In this document: piece by piece, positions 25,633 to 34,218 of the stretch
How the letters are laid out: each line of letters starts with the position of its first letter
Numbering within the stretch: the stretch's first letter is position 1
Notes under the pieces: model-generated
Database searches by the model: none
What the model saw: the letters and a program-made list of their open reading frames with translations, nothing else
Told to the model about the DNA's origin: nothing
Program-made: the position numbers and the translations under genes
Assembly: GCA_002328185.1 (NCBI GenBank)
Contig: DCWQ01000041.1
Coordinates: 57,487 to 111,699 of the forward strand
Length of the DNA: 54,213 nt
From: Dehalococcoidia bacterium UBA2158
Lineage (GTDB): Bacteria; Chloroflexota; Dehalococcoidia; Lucifugimonadales; UBA3495
Direction of reading: 5' to 3'

Positions 25633-26424
25633 ATGGACCTGGGACTTAAAGGCAGAGTTGCGATAGTCGGCGGCGGCAGCAAGGGGTTGGGCCGGGCCTG
25701 TGCCGATTCACTGGCCCAAGAAGGCGCGAACCTGGTTATCTGCAGCCGCAACGCCGGGGAACTTGACCGGGCCGCAGGGGAGATCAGCGCGGCGTCGGGG
25801 GTCGAGGTCCTAGCCGTGGCCGGTGACCTTACCCAGTTGTCGGATATCCAGACTCTCATTAAGCGAACGGTGGACCACTTTGGCCGTCTGGATGTCTTGG
25901 TCAACAACTCGGGCGGCCCTCCGGCAGGCCGGGCGGCGGACATATCTGAAGAGGTCTGGCGCCAGTCCATCGACATGGCTCTGATGTTCTTCATCCGCAT
26001 GAGCCAGGAAGCGATCCCCCCCATGAAGGGGAAGCGTTGGGGGCGGATAGTCAACATTCTTGCCAGCTCGGTCTATCAACCCATTGATAACCTGGTTACG
26101 TCCGGAGTTACCCGGCTGGGAGCTGTGGCCTTTGCCAAGAGCCTGGCCGACGAGGTTGGCCGGGACAATATCTTGGTTAACAACGTTGCCCCCGGATATC
26201 TGCTGACCGACCGGATGATGCATATCTTTGAGACCCGTTCCGCTGATACAGGGGCGAACGTGAAGGACTTGCTCCAGGCCCACTCGTCCACCATCCCGGT
26301 GGGCCGGCTGGGACGCCCTGAGGAGCTGGGAGACCTGGTCGCATTTCTCTCCTCTGAGAAGAATAGCTACACGACTGGAGCGACGATCTTGGTGGACGGC
26401 GGCGTGGTCCGGTCGGTGATGTAG
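25633..26424 (+). CDS. divergent short-chain dehydrogenase/reductase
   Basis: A 263-residue Rossmann-fold SDR. The cofactor loop is GGGSKGLG (residues 13-20) and NNSGG follows at 91-95, both typical. The catalytic Tyr and Lys of YxxxK are replaced: the aligned segment reads SGVTR, with Ser157 and Arg161, although Ser145 and Ser146 of the active-site region remain. Similar divergent SDRs exist, but chemistry is unproven for them. GTG codons precede the ATG in frame; I prefer ATG 25633 with GAGG five bases upstream. A perfect palindrome separates it from the convergent TRAP genes. Confidence 0.8.
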   Translation: MDLGLKGRVAIVGGGSKGLGRACADSLAQEGANLVICSRNAGELDRAAGEISAASGVEVLAVAGDLTQLSDIQTLIKRTVDHFGRLDVLVNNSGGPPAGRAADISEEVWRQSIDMALMFFIRMSQEAIPPMKGKRWGRIVNILASSVYQPIDNLVTSGVTRLGAVAFAKSLADEVGRDNILVNNVAPGYLLTDRMMHIFETRSADTGANVKDLLQAHSSTIPVGRLGRPEELGDLVAFLSSEKNSYTTGATILVDGGVVRSVM

Positions 26425-26451
26425 GCAGACCGGTAATTCCGAAGCGGTTGT

Positions 26452-26503
26452 AAGCAAACAGAAAGAGACCTTCCACATGTGGAAGGTCTCTTTCTGTTTG
26501 CTT
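26452..26503. terminator. perfect 52-bp palindrome, bidirectional terminator
   Basis: Two 26-bp arms without a spacer, centred between 26477 and 26478 on CCACATGTGG, match without a mismatch. The outer arms are A- and T-rich and so give T-rich tracts on both strands. It lies between the convergent SDR and DctM genes. Confidence 0.8.
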
Positions 26504-26522
26504 GTGGACTACCGGTGGTCTG

Positions 26523-27986
26523 TTACCGGGAGCCCTTTACTTGGTCTGGTAGCCATAGGGCAATATCCGGGAAGGCAATCAACAATACTATCACCGCAGC
26601 CATCACCCCCATGAAGGGCAGCACCCCTATGTAAACATCCGTGATAGTGCCGACCTCTTCTGCTGCGCCCGCAGCTTCAGCCATCTCCGACTGCACATCC
26701 CTTCGCACTCCATGGAGCACGTAGAGGTTGATGCCTTCGGGCGGGCTGATGAGAGCAGCTTCCACCAGAATAACCATGATGATGCCGAACCAGACTAGGT
26801 CAACACCTGTCGCCACCAGGGCCGGCGCCAAGATTGGCACCGTGGTTACCAGCATGGCAAAACTCTCCATGAAGGTCCCCAGTAACAGGTAGAAGACCAC
26901 CAGCACGATCACCAACTGGGTGGAACTCAAGTCCATCCCGATGATCCACTGGGAGATGTCATGGGAGATACCCAGACGGGCGAATGCGAAGCTCAGTGTG
27001 AACGCGGACACGACGATCAGCATGATCATCGATGAAGTCCGAACCGTCGACAGCACCGAGTCTTTGATCATTTCGAAGTTGATCGTCATGGACTGGCGAA
27101 GAGCCCCTTCGCTGTCGGGATACCGCTCTTGCAAGTCGGCCATCAAGCCGATTGTGGAACCTGAGCTATTCATCTTCTTCAGCAGCCCCGCCATGAGCGC
27201 AGGCCCTGAGTTGTTGGCCAGCGCCAACACTAGAGCCCCGGTCACACCGAACGCTGCTGCCTCGGTGGGAGTTGCCCAGCCCGCGTAGATTGACCCTAGC
27301 ACCACCAAGATGATGATCACCACTGGAATCATGGAGAAAAGGCCGATGAACTTCAACCGCCAACTTGAGCCAGGCTCTCTGGGCGCTATGGATGGAAATA
27401 AAATTGAAGCGCCGATGATCATGAGCATCATCATCGCGGCCAATAGTATCCCAGGAATGAACCCTGCCAGATACAGCCTTCCGATGGACTCTTCAACCAG
27501 CACGCCGTATACGATCAGGCCGATGCTGGGGGGAATCAGGATGCCCAATGTGCCGCCAGCGGCTAGGGAGCCGATGACCAGACGCTCACTGTAACCCCGC
27601 GACCGGAAGGTCGGCAGGGACACCCGGCTGATGGTGGCCGAGGTGGCCACGCTGGAACCGGAACAGGCAGCGAAGATCGCACAAGAGGCGATATTTGTGT
27701 GAATCAGACCGCCGGGCAGGAAAGATATCCAGCGCGAGACCGCGCCGTACATCCTCTCACCCATCCCGCTCCGCAGCATCAACTCTCCCATGAGAAGGAA
27801 GAGCGGGACCGCGATCAGGATGAAGTTGGTGTTGGTCTCCCATGCTTTGTTTCCCATGATGTTCCAGAGGGGAGCATCGGAGAAGGCGAACATCAAGATC
27901 AACGACAAAACACCTAAAGCGCCTGCCACGTAAACTCCGATCAAGAAGAAGCCGCCCATCATCAGGAATGCTGAGGTTATTGCCAT
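26523..27986 (-). CDS. dctM: TRAP transporter large permease
   Basis: A 487-residue membrane protein with about eleven hydrophobic segments, the large subunit of a tripartite ATP-independent periplasmic transporter that uses an ion gradient to import organic acids or similar solutes. Typical segments include FLLMGELMLRSGMGERMY, the GGTLGILIPPSIGLIVYG motif, and PPEGINLYVLHGV near the C-terminus. A hydrophilic insert (around residues 265-300, with the string LQERYPDSEGALRQ) is longer than in most family members. AGGAGG precedes the ATG. It lies downstream of dctQ with a 125-bp gap; no DctP binding-protein gene is present in the window. Confidence 0.9.
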   Translation of the reverse strand: MAITSAFLMMGGFFLIGVYVAGALGVLSLILMFAFSDAPLWNIMGNKAWETNTNFILIAVPLFLLMGELMLRSGMGERMYGAVSRWISFLPGGLIHTNIASCAIFAACSGSSVATSATISRVSLPTFRSRGYSERLVIGSLAAGGTLGILIPPSIGLIVYGVLVEESIGRLYLAGFIPGILLAAMMMLMIIGASILFPSIAPREPGSSWRLKFIGLFSMIPVVIIILVVLGSIYAGWATPTEAAAFGVTGALVLALANNSGPALMAGLLKKMNSSGSTIGLMADLQERYPDSEGALRQSMTINFEMIKDSVLSTVRTSSMIMLIVVSAFTLSFAFARLGISHDISQWIIGMDLSSTQLVIVLVVFYLLLGTFMESFAMLVTTVPILAPALVATGVDLVWFGIIMVILVEAALISPPEGINLYVLHGVRRDVQSEMAEAAGAAEEVGTITDVYIGVLPFMGVMAAVIVLLIAFPDIALWLPDQVKGSR

Positions 27987-28111
27987 CTGTTTCGATCCTC
28001 CTAACCTTTCGACGCCAGCACAACCGCCAACTGGATTGTGATTTTAATCAGATTGCTGTTCACTTCCCGCTGGCGCCACAAGATGAAGCCAGAGGAACGT
28101 TTTACTTTCTG

Positions 28112-28798
28112 CTAGACCCCGGACGTAGGCTCTTCCTGCAGTACGTGATCACGATTCGTTCCGGCAGTGACCGTCCGGTAACTTTCAGTGCCGCCCTGCT
28201 TCTTATGGAGGAGCGGCAGCATCGCTTCCGCGATCATGTCAATTATCATGTGGATCGCTGTGAAGGCCAACATACTGAAGCCGATGGCTACGAATGTCTG
28301 AGGAATCCAAAGCGGCACCAAAGGATAGGTGTTTGTTACGGCGCCAATCTCGTAGGACTTCAAGACCATGACCCAAGTCTTCCAGGCAGTGACGGCGACG
28401 AAGAAAACGATCGATGCGAGGGCAGCTTGGTCGGCCCACCATCGGGCTCTCGGCGACATGAATGGCAGTAGAACATCGATGCGGACGTGGGAACCGGTCC
28501 GCAGAGCGTAGGAGAACGCCCATGTCGAGGCCATGGCCATCGTGTAACCACTCATTAGGTCCATGCCCGGCGCCATGACAACGTCGAACTTTCTGGCGAT
28601 CACCTGATAGGTGATGAACAGCGCTAATAGCAGGAACATGGTTCCGCAGAGGTACCCCATCCCCAGGTAGACGCGGTCGAGAGTCCTGGTGACTGCCCGC
28701 GTTCCAGTTAATAGGGTAAGTGCCCCAGACTGGCCTTCAAGCACTCTTTCAGTGCGTTGATGCTCTGCGGTTGTTTCGACGCTAGCTACTTCGCTCAA
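28112..28798 (-). CDS. dctQ: TRAP transporter small permease
   Basis: A 228-residue protein with four membrane segments starting near residues 50, 90, 130 and 175, the layout of DctQ. The segment RTGSHVRIDVLLP near residue 108 is the characteristic loop of the family. The N-terminal 40 residues are hydrophilic. TTG at 28798 is preceded by GGAGGAG at a usable distance. It should pair with DctM to form the membrane complex; the solute receptor must be encoded elsewhere or be lost. A good promoter lies about 190 bp upstream. Confidence 0.85.
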   Translation of the reverse strand: MSEVASVETTAEHQRTERVLEGQSGALTLLTGTRAVTRTLDRVYLGMGYLCGTMFLLLALFITYQVIARKFDVVMAPGMDLMSGYTMAMASTWAFSYALRTGSHVRIDVLLPFMSPRARWWADQAALASIVFFVAVTAWKTWVMVLKSYEIGAVTNTYPLVPLWIPQTFVAIGFSMLAFTAIHMIIDMIAEAMLPLLHKKQGGTESYRTVTAGTNRDHVLQEEPTSGV

Positions 28799-28986
28799 GA
28801 GATCTCCTCCCTGCTCGGTACTGTGACGCGTAATCTTGGAACTGTGGACCTGCTGTGAATCTCAAACCCGCGCCAAAACATGGGCGTTTAACCCATTTTC
28901 GGACTTTCGGTCGTCAGCGTAATGCCGTTCGTATCTACACTAGGCTCGGAGTTATTCCGGTTTGACCAAGGGCCGATTGGCCCGAA

Positions 28987-29015
28987 AGTATAAACAATAG
29001 CTTCTGGGCCGTCAA
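28987..29015 (-). promoter_or_regulatory. promoter of the dctQM genes
   Basis: On the minus strand TTGACG (29015-29010) and TATACT (28992-28987) are separated by 17 bases, five of six matches each. The resulting leader of about 180 nt before dctQ contains no ORF of note. The remaining AT-rich stretch to 29265 shows nothing else. Confidence 0.6.
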
Positions 29016-29265
29016 TACGTTTTATCGCGATTTGGAATTATTAATATATATATGATGACGGTTAATCCGGATGTTTCGGAGTCTTGGTGGTCCGACATAC
29101 CCACAAATAATGCATGTTAGTTTCAATCAGGCAGATATCCTATCAACAACGGTCTCAATCAAACACCGGTTTTGATTAAGCGGGACGGATGGTATCGGAT
29201 TCCTTTATATGGGAGGTCTATTTACATATCTTGGGTTTATTTATAAGGAAACGGAGATAAAGTTG

Positions 29266-29661
29266 CTACTCCAGACGTCTGACCCGCCGGAAGAACGCTG
29301 GCTGCAGCAACGCCAAGACCAAAAAGGCGAAGATCACTGCTGCCACGGCCACGTACATCTGTGTGGTCATGACCAACTTGCGGCGGTCGATCCGGTCCGC
29401 TAGCACTCCGGCCCAAGGGCCGATGATCAAGATGGGCAAAGTTCGGATGCCGACGACGGTGCCAGTTAAGAATGCGTTGCCATTGGTGAGCTGCAGCACC
29501 AGCCAACCCACCGTTAGGATCTGGATCCACTGGGCGCCGACGGTGAAGAAATTCCCGATCCAGAGATACCGGAAATCTTTATATTGGGAGATTATCCAGA
29601 AGTTGCTGCGCCGGCTTGCGCCCGGTTGATTCCCGGTTGGCGGAACTACTCTATGGGCCAA
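29266..29661 (-). pseudogene. MFS transporter remnant, 3' truncated
   Basis: The 131-residue frame matches only the first three membrane segments of a major facilitator transporter: the lead FRYLWIGNF, then WLVLQLTNG and GPWAGVLADRIDRRKLV with the loop 2-3 signature. A complete protein would need about 400 residues, but the frame stops at 29266 after LLQPAFFRRVRRLE, which no longer looks like MFS sequence. No start with a ribosome-binding site is seen. It lies next to another decayed gene, so this stretch looks like a site of gene loss. Confidence 0.7.
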
Positions 29662-29780
29662 GCAACAACCCGTGGCTGGCCGGGCCGGCTACTACAACGG
29701 CCTTTATATAGAGGGGAAGCCCGAGGTGTAGATGTGATATTGATTGCCGTTCTATATCGTGAAAAGTCATCGCGGCAAGC

Positions 29781-30503
29781 TTACCACGGCAAAACGGCAA
29801 CGGAGTGTGGCGCAACATTGGCCGAAGCATCGGCTGCCGCTTCCGGCTGGTAGCTGGCCCGGGCTTCACAGTGGAACCCATGTCCGGCGCCTGCGTAACT
29901 ATGGAATTCGTGGGTTTTCCCGTTCTTGGTCAATTCCTCGTCGAAATTGGCCACGTCTTCCGGCGTGGGGTTTACGTCTTCCTCACCAAATAACCCCAGC
30001 ATAGGGCAGCCGATATTGGCCGTCTGCCCCAACGGCGAGGGGCCGCCTCCAAGCGCGGCGCCGATGCCCCCCAATAGAAGATGACCGACGCCGAAATGTC
30101 GGAGATGGTGCAAGAAGCCAGGTACGAGAATCAGCCTCCATCGCAAAACCCAACGATGCCGATCTTATCGCCTTGCACGAAAGACTGCGTTTTGATGTAG
30201 CCCACCGCCGCCCTTACGTCGGAGAGAACGTTGTCATCGGTGCAGCGGCGCATCCGAACGATGGCGGTGTTCATCTCTTCATGCAGGCCAGTCGTCATTG
30301 GGTCTTCTCGGTGGAACATCGACGGCGCTAGTCCCAGGTATCCTTGGGACAGCAGCCGGGCCACCACCGACTGGATGTGAGAGTTTACCCCAAATCTCCG
30401 GGATCACCACTATCGCAGGATGCCTGCCCTCGGCCTCCGGTTGGGTCAGGTAACCTTCCATGGCGCTTGCGTTCACGTTTATATCTACCCAGCTAGCTGG
30501 CAT
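29781..30503 (-). pseudogene. dienelactone hydrolase, frameshifted and interrupted
   Basis: Three frames together spell one alpha/beta-hydrolase of the dienelactone hydrolase family. The first (start ATG 30503) runs through MEGYLTQPE and IPEIWG; the second resumes with VNSHIQSVVARLL and reaches the nucleophile motif GFCDGG; the third holds GEEDVNPTP and GAGHGFH, the Asp and His of the triad. Two frameshifts (near 30385 and near 30070) and an in-frame TGA at 30133-30131 separate them. The frame after the TGA still reads FSYLASCTISDISASVIFY, so the breaks are recent enough to be traced. Not expected to be functional unless the sequence contains errors. Confidence 0.8.
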
Positions 30504-30942
30504 TATTTTCTCTTTGTAACGATTCATTGTTTGGAAATATCTGCCATTTACGGTTCCGGAAGAGGTCAAGTGATCGGGGAAACGGGTAGCCCTGCCGGTG
30601 GTACTGTAGACAGGTTGCTATATCACCTGAGGTCTTCAAAAACCAAAACGGGAGAATTTCCGCAAATACTTTTACTGAATTGGGCATAAGGCAGGCTCAT
30701 CCTAGTTTGAATCAACGAGGGCGTGTCGCGCTATGTTTTGCCCGCATGCCCCTTACCAATATCAATGTGTTCGACCTTGAAGGCAAGAAAGGCAAGTTTT
30801 GGAGGAAACGCCCATGACAATCAGCGCTGTTCAGCATTTCAAAATCGGCGTAGGTTTTGTATGATGGATAGGGTAGCCTACAGCGAGAATGAGGGAACCC
30901 CAGTTCTTTGACCCGCCCTAGCGCCTGCCTTGGAGGCCGTTT
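30504..30942. other. gap before accDA
   Basis: No credible gene. A GGAGG-led ATG at 30814 opens a frame of only 16 codons (MTISAVQHFKIGVGFV). A TATGAT at 30860-30865 with a poor -35 (TTTCAA, 17-base spacer) may be the accDA promoter. Confidence 0.35.
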
Positions 30943-32778
30943 TTGCGCAACCTGGCCAACTTCTTAGTCCACCTTTTTAACCGTGATGGCAAAACCGATC
31001 GTACCTATCTGTCGGTGGTCCATGACCGCTGTTTGTTCTGCGAAGAGCCAATCAGCGACTCACCCTCATACCTGATATACCGCGTCTGCCCCTTCTGCCG
31101 GTTCCATTACAACGTGACCGCTCGGCAGCGCGTGGAACTATTGGCCGACAAGGGAACGTTCAAAGAGTCGTATAAATATGTGAGCTCGATGGACCCGCTA
31201 TCGTTCTCGCGCCGGTCCCGCTATCGAAAGTTCCTCGCCCAGGACCAGAGCCGGACAGGGCTCACCGAAGCGGCTGTTACGGGGAGGTGCCGGATCGGCG
31301 ACATCGAGACTGTAATGATCGTGTTGGACTTTGGGTTCATGGGCGGCACCATGGGAAGCGTGGTCGGCGAAAAGGTGTCAATGGCCTTTGAGAACGCAGC
31401 CCGCCGGGGCATCCCCGCGGTGGCAGTGGTCTCCGGGGGGGGCGCCCGGATACAAGAGGGAGTTTTGTCCCTAATGCAGATGGCCAAGACCGTGACTGCG
31501 GCCAATCGACTACGAGATGAGGAAGTGCCTTTCATTGTTGTATTGGCCAACCCGTCCACCGGCCAGGCATATGCCAGCTTCGCTAACTTAGCCGACGTGA
31601 TTCTGGCCGAGCCGGGTTCGTTGATCGGCCTCTCACCCTTGCGCACTCTGCAAGAGATGTCGAAGATGCCTCTGCCACTTGACGCCCACACAGCAGAAGC
31701 GCACGTTGGGCACGGGCTATTGGACAATGTGGTGGATCGGGAGAACCTGCAGCCCAGGATTGCTTCATTACTGCAGATACTGACGGCACACAAGCAAGGC
31801 TCATCCAATCACAAGAATTTGCTGAAAGCGGAGCCTGTCGAGTCGGACGAAGTTGAGCCGTGGGAGGCAGTGACCGCCGCCCGAAACTCGGAGAGGCCCC
31901 AGGCGAACATCTACTTCCGGTCTATGTTGGACCCGTTCATCGAACTGCGCGGCGATCGCCTGAACAGTGACGACCGGTCCATCGTAGCCGGCCTTGGGTT
32001 CATGGACGGCCAACCGGTGGCGGTAATCGGTCAACAACGCCGGCCGCTGGTGGAAGGGGATCGGTACCATGTCTTTCCCGACGGGCTGCGCAAAGCCCAG
32101 CGCGTCATAGATCTGGCCAGCCGTTTCAAGCTCCCGTTGGTAACCCTCATCGACACCCAAGGCGCCGACCCCGGGTTGGAAGCGGAAGAGCAAGGCATTG
32201 GAAACGCCATCGCCAAGACTCTGTCGTCGATGTTGACCGTATCCACGCCCATGGTCTCAGTAGTCATCGGCGAAAGTGGCAGCGAGGGCGCGCTGGCCCT
32301 GAGCTTGTCAGACCGGATATTGATTCAACAATACGCCGTCTATTCACCCATGTCGGTGAACCACTCCCTCGGCGCCGCTCATCACGACCATATGCTGGAC
32401 CGCGAGGCAGCCGAGGCCTTGATGCTGACGGCCCACGATTGCCTGGAATTGGGTATTGCCGACGAAATCGTGCCAGAGCCCGAGGGTGGCTCCCATGTTG
32501 ACCCACGGGAGGCGTCGGCTTCCCTGCAGACGGCCATTCTGACCAACATCGTTCAATTGTCCAAGATGTCTCAGGGAAAACTGCTGAAGAAGCGGTACCG
32601 GAAATTCCGAAGGATGGGCGAGAGCAGTGGGCATTCCCAGGAAGCTATGAACCGGGAAGTGAATCTCTTGATGAGCATCACCTCAGGCGACGCACCGCCG
32701 GAACGGCCGCCCCGCAAACCAAAAAGAAAGGACCGGGAGAAGGAATCCACCGAGGCCCAAGTGGCGTCAGACGATTAG
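30943..32778 (+). CDS. accDA: fused acetyl-CoA carboxylase carboxyltransferase AccD-AccA
   Basis: Transfers carboxyl from carboxybiotin to acetyl-CoA, giving malonyl-CoA for fatty-acid synthesis. A 611-residue single chain joins both carboxyltransferase subunits. The AccD half (residues 1-285) has the four-Cys zinc ribbon C30-C33 and C49-C52 and the GGGARIQEG oxyanion-region motif. The AccA half (about 315-570) has the ELRGDR segment, TQGADPG and SGSEGALALS. Known E. coli subunits are separate; single-chain forms occur in some bacteria. TTG 30943 follows GGAGG at six bases, a strong start. The C-terminal tail is highly charged (KPKRKDREKE). Partner accB and accC genes are not in the window. 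Confidence 0.92.
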   Translation: MRNLANFLVHLFNRDGKTDRTYLSVVHDRCLFCEEPISDSPSYLIYRVCPFCRFHYNVTARQRVELLADKGTFKESYKYVSSMDPLSFSRRSRYRKFLAQDQSRTGLTEAAVTGRCRIGDIETVMIVLDFGFMGGTMGSVVGEKVSMAFENAARRGIPAVAVVSGGGARIQEGVLSLMQMAKTVTAANRLRDEEVPFIVVLANPSTGQAYASFANLADVILAEPGSLIGLSPLRTLQEMSKMPLPLDAHTAEAHVGHGLLDNVVDRENLQPRIASLLQILTAHKQGSSNHKNLLKAEPVESDEVEPWEAVTAARNSERPQANIYFRSMLDPFIELRGDRLNSDDRSIVAGLGFMDGQPVAVIGQQRRPLVEGDRYHVFPDGLRKAQRVIDLASRFKLPLVTLIDTQGADPGLEAEEQGIGNAIAKTLSSMLTVSTPMVSVVIGESGSEGALALSLSDRILIQQYAVYSPMSVNHSLGAAHHDHMLDREAAEALMLTAHDCLELGIADEIVPEPEGGSHVDPREASASLQTAILTNIVQLSKMSQGKLLKKRYRKFRRMGESSGHSQEAMNREVNLLMSITSGDAPPERPPRKPKRKDREKESTEAQVASDD

Positions 32779-32831
32779 ATGATGATCGGTCCCGGTCCGC
32801 AAGACGGAGACCTATTTTCTTTTAGAGAACG

Positions 32832-33641
32832 CTAGGCCGCTTCAGAGCCGAATTCCTTGAGGCTCTTTTTCATCGCATTTGCCACCGAAGCGAATTCCTC
32901 CTCCACCGACTTATCCAACAGGGTGGTCGGTTTGGACGAGTCCCGGTAGATGGAGCGCAGCGCCAGTTCCCCCAGGAATGGGGCTTCAACCTCTTTAGCC
33001 AGGTCCTTTCCGCCGCCCTCTCCGAATATCTCCCCTGTGTAGTTCTCCACCACTCCCAACACGTTCAGGTTCAACTTGCGGATCATGTTGATGCAGCGCT
33101 TGGCGTCCAGGTTGGCCAAGTCCTGAGGAGTGCTCACCACAACGAACCCGTCCATGGGCAGGTTCTGCATCACGGTAAGGGGCGAGTCTGAGGTGCCGGG
33201 TGGCAGGTCTACAACCAGGTAGTCTAGTTCCTCCCAGTCGGTCTGCTGCAAGAACTGGCTGATGGCGTTGTGAATCATGGGGCCGCGCCAGATTATGGCC
33301 TCGTCCGGGTTCTCTTGGAAAAAGGCCATGGAGACGACCTTGACGCCCCATTTCTGTTTTGGGGTTATCTGACCGTCGATGTAGTCCGGCTTATCAGTGA
33401 TGCCCATGACCTTGGCTACGTTGGGGCAGTCGATGTCCACATCCAGCAGTCCGACGCTGTTTCCCTGACCGGCCAGGGTCACCGCCAGGTTAACGGCGAC
33501 GGTGGTCTTTCCCACGCCGCCCTTGCCGCTGTATACGCCAATCTTGGTTTTGATTTTCTCAAGACGGTCAGTGATCTGGCGGCGTTGTTGCCAAGACCGT
33601 TTGATCTGTTCCAAGCGTGCGCTTTCCTGGGGCGTGGACAT
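32832..33641 (-). CDS. Mrp/NBP35-family P-loop ATPase lacking the CPxC motif
   Basis: A 269-residue member of the Mrp/ApbC/NBP35 iron-sulfur carrier ATPases. The deviant Walker A SGKGGVGKTT is at residues 38-47, DIDCPN near 74 and the VVDLPPGTSD switch near 144 are all intact. The usual C-terminal CxxC cluster-binding motif is missing: the chain passes directly from VVENYTG to EIFGEGGGKDLA, where the cysteines would stand. The N-terminal MIP18-type domain found fused in many Mrp proteins is separate here and encoded 124 bp upstream. GGAGG precedes the ATG. Confidence 0.85.
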   Translation of the reverse strand: MSTPQESARLEQIKRSWQQRRQITDRLEKIKTKIGVYSGKGGVGKTTVAVNLAVTLAGQGNSVGLLDVDIDCPNVAKVMGITDKPDYIDGQITPKQKWGVKVVSMAFFQENPDEAIIWRGPMIHNAISQFLQQTDWEELDYLVVDLPPGTSDSPLTVMQNLPMDGFVVVSTPQDLANLDAKRCINMIRKLNLNVLGVVENYTGEIFGEGGGKDLAKEVEAPFLGELALRSIYRDSSKPTTLLDKSVEEEFASVANAMKKSLKEFGSEAA

Positions 33642-33764
33642 GCTGTCCTCCGGGTAGAATTCTGTGATTCAGAGTAGGGGGTGGCCGGTCTGGAGCGTTA
33701 CCGAGCCGACGAAACGGGTGTCCGTTCTCGGGTGACTCGGTTAGGCAGGCGGACTCGCCGTTGG

Positions 33765-34076
33765 CTAGATGCCTAGTTGAGAGCGGGCTTCTTCGCTGAT
33801 CAGTTCGGGTGACCAGGGAGGGTCGAACACCATCTCGATCTGCACTTCTTCCACGCCGTCCAATTCCTGCACCGCCCATTCAGCCTGTTGGCCGATGTAG
33901 GGGCCCATGCCGCAACCTGGGAAGGTGAGAGTCATCTGGACGTAGACATCACCAGAGTCCTTAACCTGGACGTCGTAAATCAGACCTAAGTCAACGATGT
34001 TGACCGGAATCTCCGGATCATACACCGTCTTCAAAGCTTCATAGATATCTTCTGGGGTGACGGTAGCTTCGGCCAT
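33765..34076 (-). CDS. MIP18/DUF59 family iron-sulfur assembly protein
   Basis: A 103-residue stand-alone MIP18 (DUF59, SufT-like) protein. It shows the family opening EDIYEALKTVYDPEIPVNIVDLGL, quoted here only as the motif DPEIPVNIVDLGLIY, and the conserved cysteine in TFPGCGMGP near residue 55. A further family mark is VFDPPWSPELIS near the end. AGGAGG lies ahead of the ATG. Immediate placement upstream of an Mrp ATPase on the same strand, 124 bp apart, supports a joint role in iron-sulfur cluster delivery. Confidence 0.88.
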   Translation of the reverse strand: MAEATVTPEDIYEALKTVYDPEIPVNIVDLGLIYDVQVKDSGDVYVQMTLTFPGCGMGPYIGQQAEWAVQELDGVEEVQIEMVFDPPWSPELISEEARSQLGI

Positions 34077-34218
34077 GCCTGCCTCCTAGATGGGGTCGCC
34101 TGCCACGATTATATTAAAGTCGACTAAGTTGGGCAACAATTATTTGCGTGTTGTTAGCGAGGCGGCGAGATGCACGTTTTCAGCCGGCATCGCCGCCTTG
34201 TTAACGCTGTTAGTGTTA

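Noticed and set aside
30131..30133. In-frame TGA in the dienelactone hydrolase as selenocysteine
   Set aside because: It does not replace a Cys of the active site, and the gene has two frameshifts as well, so decay is the simpler reading.
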